From contig NZ_CABVPL010000066.1 in the NCBI RefSeq assembly GCF_902499045.1, positions 1 to 32,748 on the forward strand: 32,748 nucleotides of DNA, written 5' to 3'. Shown one piece after another: positions 1 to 6,775 of the stretch. This DNA comes from Burkholderia latens (GTDB lineage: Bacteria > Pseudomonadota > Gammaproteobacteria > Burkholderiales > Burkholderiaceae). A program made the position numbers and the translations under genes. The notes below the pieces were generated by a model. That model saw nothing but the letters and a program-made list of their open reading frames with translations. It was not told the origin of the DNA and did no database searches. Within the stretch, counting starts at the first letter, position 1, and every line of letters starts with the position of its first letter.

Positions 1-180
1 TGCGAGCGCCGCGGCGATGCCGGTCGGCCAGGTACGCGCGCGGCGCGCTTCGGCCGCGCGCGTCGCGTCGCAAGCCGCGCACGCGGCACGCGGCGCAGCG
101 GTAGCGCCGGCGGTTACGGTGGCGGCGCCGGCCGGCGCCGATGCACTGCGCGCAGCGGACGCGTGTTCGATCGTCGACAT
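1..180 (-). CDS. ABC transporter permease, N-terminal fragment
   Basis: Only the first 60 codons lie in the window; the gene runs off the left edge. The ATG at 180 follows the stop of the substrate-binding protein gene by four bases, so the two are almost certainly co-transcribed. The visible part is an Ala/Thr-rich cytoplasmic leader of about 50 residues, then RTWPTGIAAALA, which reads as the start of a first membrane helix. SsuC/TauC-type permeases often begin like this, after a short charged leader. The permease call rests mainly on position behind a substrate-binding protein, because no permease signature (EAA loop) is visible. It could be any inner-membrane component of the same importer. 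Confidence 0.6.
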   Translation of the reverse strand, partial: MSTIEHASAARSASAPAGAATVTAGATAAPRAACAACDATRAAEARRARTWPTGIAAALA

Positions 181-184
181 CGCG

Positions 185-1219
185 TCACCCCAGCACGTTC
201 GCATAGACCTGCTGCGCGAAGCGCTGCGGGTCGGTGCTCTTCTTCAGCACGCTGATCCGGCGGAAATCGTCCGCATAGAACGCGATTTCCTGCTGCAGGT
301 CGACGTTGGTCGGATGGTGCGTGTAGGTCAGCGTTGCGTACAGCTTGCGCAGGTCTTCCGGATTGATCTTCGGCGAATACTTCGCGAACGCCTTCGCGGC
401 TTCGTTCGGGTTGTCGTGCGTGTACTCGGTGGCCTGCACGATCGAGCGCGCGAGCGCGGCGGCCGCCGGCCGGTCGTTGCGCACGAGGTCGCCGCGCGCG
501 CCGATCACGCAGCACACCTTGCGCGCGTATTCGCCGGACAGGTTCGTCGCGAGTTCGGTATACGCGCCGTTGCTGCGCTTTTCGAGCAGGTACAGGTTCG
601 GGTCGCCGTCGGCGATCGCCTGGATCTCGCCCTTGTCGACCGCGACGCCGAGCAGGTCGGCCGGATACTGCCGCCACGTGATGTCGCGCTCGGGGTCGAT
701 GCCGTTCTTCGCGAGCAGGATCGAGAAGAAGTGCTTGCCGGGCGCGGCGAGATCGCTGACGCCGACCGTCTTGCCCTTCAGCGCCTGCAGCGTCGTGACG
801 CCGGCCGTCTTCGAGCCGAGCAGCCGCACGCAGCCGCCGTGCGAGCTGCCGATGATCTTCACGTCGAAGCCCGCTTCGAGCGGTTTCAGCCAGCGATGGA
901 TCATCCCGACCGCCGCATCGGCCTTGCCGGTCGCGATCGATTCGAGCAGCTGGTCGGTCGACCCGCTGTAGTTGATCAGCTCGACCTTCAGCCCGTTCTT
1001 CTCGAAGAAGCCGTTCTCCTGCGCGACGACGATCGGCGTCAGGCAGAACGCATTCTGGTTCCACGCGAACGTGAGCTTCTTCAGCGGCGGCGCGGACCAC
1101 GCCTTGCGGCCGAGCGTGATCGCCGGCACGGCGAGCGCGGCGGCGCCGGCCGCGCGCAGCAGCCGGCGGCGCGTGTCGTCATGGGCGCCGGTCGGCGCGG
1201 GTGCGGTGGTTTCGGTCAT
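185..1219 (-). CDS. ABC transporter substrate-binding protein, SsuA/TauA-like
   Basis: Periplasmic binding protein of 344 residues in the nitrate/sulfonate/bicarbonate group. The N-terminus has a twin-arginine-like leader (TRRRLLRAAG at residues 16-25), a hydrophobic stretch and a likely cleavage after AWSA near residue 43. The mature part has the usual lobe features: FAWNQNAFCLTPIVVAQENG, then GKADAAVGM and GKTVGVSDLAAPG. The start was chosen at 1219 because GGAG lies upstream and the leader begins there; the frame is open further upstream but without protein-like sequence. It follows the aldolase-like gene by 38 bp and precedes the permease by 4 bp. Neighbouring flavin monooxygenase and SfnB-like genes suggest an organosulfur ligand; this is inference, as the family also binds aromatic and pyrimidine ligands. 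Confidence 0.88.
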   Translation of the reverse strand: MTETTAPAPTGAHDDTRRRLLRAAGAAALAVPAITLGRKAWSAPPLKKLTFAWNQNAFCLTPIVVAQENGFFEKNGLKVELINYSGSTDQLLESIATGKADAAVGMIHRWLKPLEAGFDVKIIGSSHGGCVRLLGSKTAGVTTLQALKGKTVGVSDLAAPGKHFFSILLAKNGIDPERDITWRQYPADLLGVAVDKGEIQAIADGDPNLYLLEKRSNGAYTELATNLSGEYARKVCCVIGARGDLVRNDRPAAAALARSIVQATEYTHDNPNEAAKAFAKYSPKINPEDLRKLYATLTYTHHPTNVDLQQEIAFYADDFRRISVLKKSTDPQRFAQQVYANVLG

Positions 1220-1257
1220 CGTGTGGTCTCCGGTGTTCCGGTCGTGCGGCAGGGCGC

Positions 1258-2103
1258 TCAGTCGAGCAGGTCGGGTTCGTCGGCGACGACGCGCGCGAAC
1301 AGGCTGTCGAATGCGTGCAGCGCCCCTTCGGGGCCGCCGATCTGCCCGTGCGTGTGTTGTGCGGTCGCGTGATCGATCGGTTGCGGCGTGCCGGCCGCTT
1401 CGGCCAGCAGCTGCGTGTGCGCGGCGTTGTCGAGCGCGATGTACCACCACGCGGCTGCCTCGACGGTCGGGCCGGCCGTCAGGATCCCGTGGTTCTTCAG
1501 GATCACGCCTTTATGCGTGCTGCCGTCGGGCTTCGCGAGCGCGTCCGCGATCCGTGCGCCTTCGCTCGTGTCGACGACCATTCCGGTGAAGTCGCCGAAG
1601 AGCGCGTGGTCCTCGTAGAACACGCACGCATCCTGCGTCAGCGGATCGAGCGGGCGGCCCAGCGTCGACCACGCCTTGCCGTAGGTCGAATGCGTATGCG
1701 CGGCCGCGACGATGTGCGGGTGCGCGTCGTGAATCGCCGCATGGATCGCGAACGCGGCCTTGTTCAGCGGCCGGTTGCCGATCGCGGTCTCGCCGCGCGC
1801 GTTGACGAGCAGCAGGTCCGACACCTTGATCTGCGAGAAATGCACGCCGAGCGGATTCACCCAGAAGTGATCGGGCAGCTCGGGATCGCGCGCGGTGATG
1901 TGGCCGGCGAGGCCCGATGCGAAGCCGTAGCGCGCGAACAGCCGGAACGCGGCTGCGAGCCGCTCCTGCCGGTGGCGGCGTTCGGCGGCGACGTCGATGC
2001 GCGGCGCGGGCGGATCGAACCAGAAATGCTGGCGCGGCGTGCCGGCGAGCACGAGGCCCGACGCGGTGCGCACGGGCGGCGAAGAGGACAGGACGGCGGA
2101 CAT
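1258..2103 (-). CDS. Class II aldolase/adducin family protein
   Basis: Protein of 281 residues with the class II aldolase/adducin fold. Metal-binding histidines are visible as HTH (residues 136-138) and KNHGIL (H205), the usual zinc ligands of fuculose-phosphate-aldolase relatives. The adducin-like phrases SGLAGHITARDP and FWVNPLG around residues 63-84 also fit. ATG at 2103 has GGAG about nine bases upstream, and the gene starts 20 bp after the monooxygenase stop, so it is the second gene of the operon. Members of this subgroup are often of unknown substrate; some decarboxylate or cleave hydroxy-acids. Inside a putative organosulfur operon it may process the aldehyde or carbon skeleton left after desulfonation. 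That role is a guess; the fold assignment is firm. Confidence 0.88.
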   Translation of the reverse strand: MSAVLSSSPPVRTASGLVLAGTPRQHFWFDPPAPRIDVAAERRHRQERLAAAFRLFARYGFASGLAGHITARDPELPDHFWVNPLGVHFSQIKVSDLLLVNARGETAIGNRPLNKAAFAIHAAIHDAHPHIVAAAHTHSTYGKAWSTLGRPLDPLTQDACVFYEDHALFGDFTGMVVDTSEGARIADALAKPDGSTHKGVILKNHGILTAGPTVEAAAWWYIALDNAAHTQLLAEAAGTPQPIDHATAQHTHGQIGGPEGALHAFDSLFARVVADEPDLLD

Positions 2104-2123
2104 GGATCGCGGCTCCGTTTGCG

Positions 2124-3209
2124 TCAGGCGGCGCGGCGCGCCGCGTCGCGTGCCGCGACGGCGCTGCGCACACGCGGGATCAGTTCGCGGCCGTAGTCGA
2201 TCGCATCTTCGAGCGGATCGAAGCCGCGGATCAGGAACGTCGTCACGCCGAGGTCGTAGTAGTCGAGCAGCGCGTCGGCGACCTGTTCGGGCGTGCCGAC
2301 CAGCGCGGTCGAATTCGAGCGCGCGCCGGTGAGTTTCGCGATCTCGGTCCACAGCCGCTTGTCGACGCGCGAGCCGCGTTCGGCCGCGGCGAGCAGGCGC
2401 CGCGCGCCTTCGCTCTGCTGCGGGCCGCCGGCGCCGAGACCGGCCGCTTCGCGCAGCCGGCGCGTTTCATCGAGGATCCGGTGCGCGCGTGCCCACGCTT
2501 CGTCTTCGGTCGCGGCGAGGATCGGCCGGAACGACACGGAGAAGCGCACCTGCCGGCCATGCTTCGCGGCTTCGGCGCGCACGCGCGTGGTCAGGTCGCG
2601 CACCTGGTCGAGCGATTCGCCCCACAGCGCATAGACGTCCGCGTGCTTGCCGGCCACCTGAAGCGCCGCTTCCGATGCGCCGCCGAAGTAGATCGGCACG
2701 TGCGGCTGCTGGAACGGCTTCACTTCCGAAAAACCCTGCTTGAAGCGGTAATGCGCGCCGTCGTGATCGAACGGCTGCGCTTCGGTCCAGATGCGCCGCA
2801 GGATGCCGAGGTATTCGTCGGTGCGGGCGTAGCGCGCGTCGTGGTCGAGAAAGTCGCCGTCGCGCTGCTGTTCGCTGTCCGAGCCGCCGGAGATGAAGTG
2901 CACGGCGAGCCGGCCGCGGCTGAACTGGTCGAGCGTCGCGATCTGCCGCGCAGCGAGCGTCGGCGCGGTGAAACCCGGACGATGCGCGAGCATGAAGTGG
3001 ATGCGCTCGGTCGCGGCGGCTGCGAACGCGATCGTCAGCGTCGCGGACGGGCCCGTCGAATGATGCGGGACGAGGATCCGGTCGAAGCCGGCCGTTTCGT
3101 GGGCGCGGGCGAAGTCGCGCACGTAGTCGGGGTCGACGACGGGGCCGGCGGGCGGATGGATTTCCGACTGCTTCTGGCTCTGGATCATGCCGATGAATTC
3201 GACGCTCAT
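2124..3209 (-). CDS. LLM-class flavin-dependent monooxygenase, SsuD-like
   Basis: Protein of 361 residues of the bacterial-luciferase-like (LLM) family, near in size to alkanesulfonate monooxygenase SsuD (about 380). Visible family features are the TIM-barrel start MSVEFIGMIQ, FMLAHRPGF (72-80), the strand-loop LAVHFISGGSDSEQ (101-114), RYARTDEYLGILRRIW (126-141) and PIYFGGASEAA (172-182). Such enzymes use FMNH2 from a partner reductase and O2 to cleave C-S bonds of sulfonates or sulfones. No reductase gene is visible in this window. The ATG at 3209 has GGAGA at the right distance. It is the first gene of a minus-strand operon with an aldolase-like protein and an ABC importer. SsuD-like is a family statement; the true substrate is unknown. 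Confidence 0.88.
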   Translation of the reverse strand: MSVEFIGMIQSQKQSEIHPPAGPVVDPDYVRDFARAHETAGFDRILVPHHSTGPSATLTIAFAAAATERIHFMLAHRPGFTAPTLAARQIATLDQFSRGRLAVHFISGGSDSEQQRDGDFLDHDARYARTDEYLGILRRIWTEAQPFDHDGAHYRFKQGFSEVKPFQQPHVPIYFGGASEAALQVAGKHADVYALWGESLDQVRDLTTRVRAEAAKHGRQVRFSVSFRPILAATEDEAWARAHRILDETRRLREAAGLGAGGPQQSEGARRLLAAAERGSRVDKRLWTEIAKLTGARSNSTALVGTPEQVADALLDYYDLGVTTFLIRGFDPLEDAIDYGRELIPRVRSAVAARDAARRAA

Positions 3210-3644
3210 CTGGGTCTCCGATGCAAGGACGGCCCGGCGCGGCCAGCGATGGCCGGCCGGGGCGGGGATGCAGCGCAGATTACCGCCGGGATCATGCGGA
3301 ACGGAAATAATCAATCCCGAATTGAATATCAGATTTGCATGGTTTGGGCGCGTGCGCGGTACGCATACGCTGTGGGTTCGCGATCGGATGAACCGCAGGG
3401 ATGCGGCTGCGTATCGGGAGCGTTTGGCGCGTCCGCGCTGCGATGGAGGGCCCGGATCGGTACGCGATCCGACGTTCGTGTCCCGCTCCCGCATCCGGAT
3501 ACGTTCGAGTGTGCTCGCAGTCCGTGCATGCCCGCGTATCCGCGGCCATCGCCGCCGGCTCCTGCGAGCCGCCGCGTCATCCGCCGATCGTTCGCCGCCA
3601 CGACGTTTTACCGAGCCATCCAGTCACCGAGGGAATCCGTACCG
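3210..3644. promoter_or_regulatory. Divergent intergenic region of the organosulfur genes
   Basis: This 435-bp gap separates the monooxygenase operon from the divergent SfnB-like gene and should hold both promoters. I see no credible gene. Its most striking part is an AT-rich patch around 3303-3345, against very GC-rich surroundings, that includes an inverted repeat at 3311-3325 (TCAAT, five bases, ATTGA). This could be a regulator site or a promoter element of the minus-strand operon. No convincing sigma-54 -24/-12 pair was found. Confidence 0.5.
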
Positions 3645-5033
3645 ATGTCCGCCAGCCTTGCCGCTTCCTCGTCGCAGTCGTCGCTGCGCCACCTGCCCGC
3701 CGACGATGCTCGCGTCGCCGCGCTGCTCGAGCGTCTCGCGCCCGAACTCGCGGCCGACGCGGCTCGCAACGACGTCGACGGCCGTTTCCCGCACGAGAAC
3801 TTCGCGCGGCTGCATCGCGCCGGGCTGATCGCGCAGGTCGTGCCGCGCGAGCACGGCGGCGCGGGCGCGACGCTCGCCCAGGCGAGCCGGATCGTGGCCG
3901 CGATCGCGCGTGCCGATCCTGCGACCGCGCTGGTGCTGACGATGACGTATCTGCAGCATCGCGCGCTCGGCCGCGCGGACAACCGCTGGCCGGAGCCGGT
4001 GCGGCGCGCGGTGTTCCGGAGTGCGGTCGAGGAAGGGGCGCTGATCAACGCGCTGCGCGTCGAACCGGCGCTCGGCTCGCCTTCGCGCGGCGGCCTGCCC
4101 GACACGATCGCGCGCCGCGACGACGACGGCTGGCGGCTGTCCGGCCACAAGCTGTACAGCACCGGCATTCCGGCGCTGCGCTGGCTGGCGGTGTGGGCGC
4201 GTACCGACGAGCGCGAGCCGCGCGTCGGCGTGTTCGTCGTGCGGCGCGATGTGGCTGACGACGTGCGCATCCGCGTGATCGAAAGCTGGAATCATCTTGG
4301 CTTGCGCGCGTCGGGCAGCCACGAGGTCGTGTTCGACGACGTGTGGCTGCCCGCCGATCACGCGGTGGACGTGCGCGCGCCCGCTGCGTGGGCCGTATCG
4401 GCCGCGAGCCATGCGGATGCCGACGCGCAGGCCGACCAGCACGCGTGGATGGTCGCGCTGCTCGGCAGTCTCTACGATGCGGTCGCGCGCGCGTCGCGCG
4501 ACTGGCTGCTCGATTTCGCGACGACGCGTGCGCCGAGCGGGCTCGGTGCGTCGCTCGCGACGCTGCCGCGCGTGCAGGAAGCGGTCGGCGAGATCGAAGG
4601 GTGGCTGCATGCGAATCACGTGCTGCTCGACGATCACATCGCGCGCACCGATGCGGGCGACGCACCGGCCGTGACGACGAGCGGCCTCGTCAAGCGAACC
4701 GTGACGGAGAACGCGATCCGCACCGTCGAGCAGGCGTTGAAGCTGTCGGGCAATCACGGGCTGAGCCGCCACAATCCGCTGGAACGTCACTATCGCGACG
4801 TGCTGTGCGGCCGCGTGCATACGCCGCAGGACGATGCGATCGCGGTCGCAGCGGGCCGCGCGGCGCTCGACGCTGCGGCGGCGGCACGGAGCAGCAGCGC
4901 GAACGCCGATGCGGACGCAGAGTCGACGTTACGCACCACGCCGGCGCGAACCGCGAGCGCGGCGAATGCCGCGGACGCGGACGCGGGCCGGACATCGCCC
5001 GATGCGCGCGGATCCGGTCGAAACGATGCATGA
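3645..5033 (+). CDS. Acyl-CoA-dehydrogenase-like flavin oxidoreductase (SfnB/DszC type)
   Basis: Protein of 462 residues with the acyl-CoA dehydrogenase fold: helical N-domain (FPHENFARLHRAGLIAQVVPREHGG, roughly 48-72), beta-domain with GWRLSGHKLYSTG (162-174) and SWNHLGLRASGSHEVVFDDV (214-233), then the C-terminal helical domain with ALKLSGNHGLSRHNPLERHYRD (364-385). The last motif is typical of the sulfur-acquisition oxidoreductases (SfnB, SfnC, DszC), which act as flavin monooxygenases rather than dehydrogenases. ATG at 3645 was chosen because the homologous region begins just after it; no strong ribosome site is visible. Residues from about 408 form an unusual Ala/Asp/Ser/Thr-rich tail of some 55 residues. 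The gene is divergent from the LLM monooxygenase, supporting a joint organosulfur role. A genuine acyl-CoA dehydrogenase is less likely but not excluded. Confidence 0.82.
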   Translation: MSASLAASSSQSSLRHLPADDARVAALLERLAPELAADAARNDVDGRFPHENFARLHRAGLIAQVVPREHGGAGATLAQASRIVAAIARADPATALVLTMTYLQHRALGRADNRWPEPVRRAVFRSAVEEGALINALRVEPALGSPSRGGLPDTIARRDDDGWRLSGHKLYSTGIPALRWLAVWARTDEREPRVGVFVVRRDVADDVRIRVIESWNHLGLRASGSHEVVFDDVWLPADHAVDVRAPAAWAVSAASHADADAQADQHAWMVALLGSLYDAVARASRDWLLDFATTRAPSGLGASLATLPRVQEAVGEIEGWLHANHVLLDDHIARTDAGDAPAVTTSGLVKRTVTENAIRTVEQALKLSGNHGLSRHNPLERHYRDVLCGRVHTPQDDAIAVAAGRAALDAAAAARSSSANADADAESTLRTTPARTASAANAADADAGRTSPDARGSGRNDA

Positions 5034-5094
5034 GCAGGGCGGCGTGACAGTCGGTACCAGCGGCGTGATGCCGTTCACGCGGCGCCCGTCCGGA

Positions 5095-6018
5095 TCAAGC
5101 GGCCTCGTCGTGTTCGCCGGCATCCGCGGGCAGCGCGAACGCGGCACGCGCATGCGCGGCGACGGCCGCGAGCGGCGCCGCGAAGCGCGCGGCATCCTGC
5201 CGGTGCAGCAGCCACAGATCGATCTGCGGCTTGAAATCGGCGAGCGGCACGATGTCGAGCGCGTCGCGCAGCGGGCTGCCTTCGAGCAGCGGCAGCGGCA
5301 TCAGCCCGAGCCCGAATCCGTTCGCGACGCTCTGCAATTGCAGGTCGCGGCCATGCGTATCGAGCGTGACGGGCATCGGCAGCCCCTGTGCGTCGAGTGC
5401 GCGGCGCAGGCCCGCGCGGAAGCCGCAGCCGTCCGGATTGAGCACCCAGCCGCGCGCGTGACAGTCGGCGAGCCGGTAGCTGCGGCGCGGCCAGTCGCCC
5501 TTGCGGCCGACCGCGACGAGCCGCGTGGCCAGCAGCCGCACGCCTTCGACTTGCGGCGGCAGCACCATTTCGCGGGCGAGGAACACGAGCGCCGCGTCGA
5601 GCTCCCGACGCGCGACGCGCTCGACGAGCACGCCGCCCCACGCGGTCGTGACCTGCGTCGCGAGCGCGGGCCATTGCGCGTCGAGCCGCGCGATCAGGCC
5701 GGGCAGCATCGGCTCGCCGAGCCCTTGCGTGAGGCCGATGCGGAATGCGCCTTCGGGCGGCCGCTGGCCGGCCGTCAGCTCGCGCAGCGCATCGACTTCG
5801 CGCAGGATTGCGCGGCACTGCTCGAACACCTGACGGCCGATGTCGGTCGGGCGCGGCGGCTTCGTGTTGCGGTCGAGCAGCGTCACGCCGAGCGCTTCCT
5901 CGAGATTCTGTACGCGCCGCGTGATCGCGGGCTGCGTCATCCCGAGCTCGGCCGCGGCCTGGCTCAGGCTCTGGCAGCGGACGACCGCTGCAAAAGCGTC
6001 GATATCGCTAATTTTCAT
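5095..6018 (-). CDS. LysR-family transcriptional regulator
   Basis: Regulator of 307 residues with the LysR N-terminal winged helix (SLSQAAAELGMTQPAITRRVQNLEEALGVTLLDR, residues 17-50) and a C-terminal effector domain (FRIGLTQGLGEPMLPGL onward). The ATG at 6018 starts MKISDIDAFAAVV, the usual LysR N-terminus; an in-frame ATG 57 bases upstream would add a non-family leader. It is divergent from the thiol dioxygenase gene, with 74 bp between the starts, so it most likely controls that gene and the rhodanese behind it, and itself. Its coinducer is unknown; a thiol or sulfur compound is a reasonable guess. It converges on the SfnB-like gene with a 61-bp gap that shows nothing notable. Confidence 0.92.
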   Translation of the reverse strand: MKISDIDAFAAVVRCQSLSQAAAELGMTQPAITRRVQNLEEALGVTLLDRNTKPPRPTDIGRQVFEQCRAILREVDALRELTAGQRPPEGAFRIGLTQGLGEPMLPGLIARLDAQWPALATQVTTAWGGVLVERVARRELDAALVFLAREMVLPPQVEGVRLLATRLVAVGRKGDWPRRSYRLADCHARGWVLNPDGCGFRAGLRRALDAQGLPMPVTLDTHGRDLQLQSVANGFGLGLMPLPLLEGSPLRDALDIVPLADFKPQIDLWLLHRQDAARFAAPLAAVAAHARAAFALPADAGEHDEAA

Positions 6019-6057
6019 GTTTGTTCTGCATGGTATTTCGGGTGCATCATGACGATC

Positions 6058-6080
6058 CATCATATTCGGCATCATATTCG
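6058..6080. repeat. 11-bp tandem direct repeat in the LysR/dioxygenase promoter
   Basis: CATCATATTCG occurs at 6058-6068 and again at 6070-6080, a 12-base period, in the 74-bp divergent region. The second copy abuts the AGGAG ribosome site of the dioxygenase gene. It may be a regulator contact or a local duplication. The bases are seen directly; function is not shown. Confidence 0.6.
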
Positions 6081-6092
6081 AGGAGACCGCCG

Positions 6093-6659
6093 ATGAGTAC
6101 GCTTTCGTTGCAGCAGACGCCGCTGCGTCCGTTCGTCGACGGCCTCGGCGCGTTGCTCGCGTCCGGCGCGAACGAGGCGCGCATCCTCGACGAGGGCGGG
6201 GCGCTGCTCGCGGCGCTCGTCGCGCGCGACGACTGGCTGCCCGACGCGTTCGCGCAGCCCGATCCCGAGCGCTACCGCCAATACCTGCTGTATCTCGATC
6301 CCGACGAACGGTTTTCCGTCGTCAGCTTCGTGTGGGGGCCGGGCCAGACGACGCCGATCCACAACCACACGGTGTGGGGGCTGATCGGCATGTTGCGCGG
6401 CGGCGAGTTGTCGCAGCCGTACCGGTTCGACGCGGCAGGCAAGCCGGTGCCCTCGGGCGACGCGGTGCGGCTGCGGCCGGGCGACGTCGAGGCCGTGTCG
6501 CCGCGCATCGGCGACGTCCATCGCGTGACCAACGCGTTCGCGGACCAGGTGTCGATCAGCATCCACGTGTACGGCGCGAACATCGGCAAGGTCGAGCGCG
6601 CGGTATTCCTCGACGACGGCACCGTGAAACCGTTCGTGTCCGGCTATTCGAACGCATGA
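6093..6659 (+). CDS. Thiol dioxygenase, likely 3-mercaptopropionate dioxygenase (cysteine dioxygenase family)
   Basis: Cupin of 188 residues in the cysteine dioxygenase family, which adds O2 to a thiol to give a sulfinate using mononuclear Fe(II). The iron ligands are H90 and H92 (TTPIHNHTVWG) and H143 (GDVHRVTN); H158 and Y160 (SISIHVYG) complete the outer sphere. At the substrate-carboxylate position the sequence reads YRQYLLYLDP with Q63, where cysteine dioxygenases have Arg. Gln at this place is the mark of the enzymes reassigned as 3-mercaptopropionate dioxygenases, and the motif order and spacing match the Pseudomonas enzyme as I recall it. Start at 6093 has AGGAG upstream. It heads a likely operon with the rhodanese and is divergent from a LysR regulator. 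Cysteine dioxygenase remains the alternative. Confidence 0.88.
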   Translation: MSTLSLQQTPLRPFVDGLGALLASGANEARILDEGGALLAALVARDDWLPDAFAQPDPERYRQYLLYLDPDERFSVVSFVWGPGQTTPIHNHTVWGLIGMLRGGELSQPYRFDAAGKPVPSGDAVRLRPGDVEAVSPRIGDVHRVTNAFADQVSISIHVYGANIGKVERAVFLDDGTVKPFVSGYSNA

Positions 6660-6775
6660 CCGACGCGCTGGGCGCTCGGCGTGCTCGGCCGTCGTGGCCG
6701 GCGCCGGGCCGCAGACCTTCAAGATCGACCGTTCACTTTTTTTCAACGACCTCAACCGAATCCGACAGAGCCATC

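Noticed and set aside
17-1372. Long plus-strand open frame of 451 codons opposite the substrate-binding protein gene
   Set aside because: Arg/Ala/Val-rich product with no domain, mirrored by a clear gene on the other strand; a shadow frame caused by high GC.
3335-3365. Possible sigma-54 -24/-12 promoter near GGTTTGGGCGCGTGC
   Set aside because: The GG to GC spacing is 11 rather than 10 and the conserved words are poor.
6656-6775. Upstream ATG for the rhodanese overlapping the dioxygenase stop as ATGA
   Set aside because: The overlap looks like translational coupling, but the 40 added residues are low-complexity and unlike a rhodanese N-terminus; GTG 6776 fits better.
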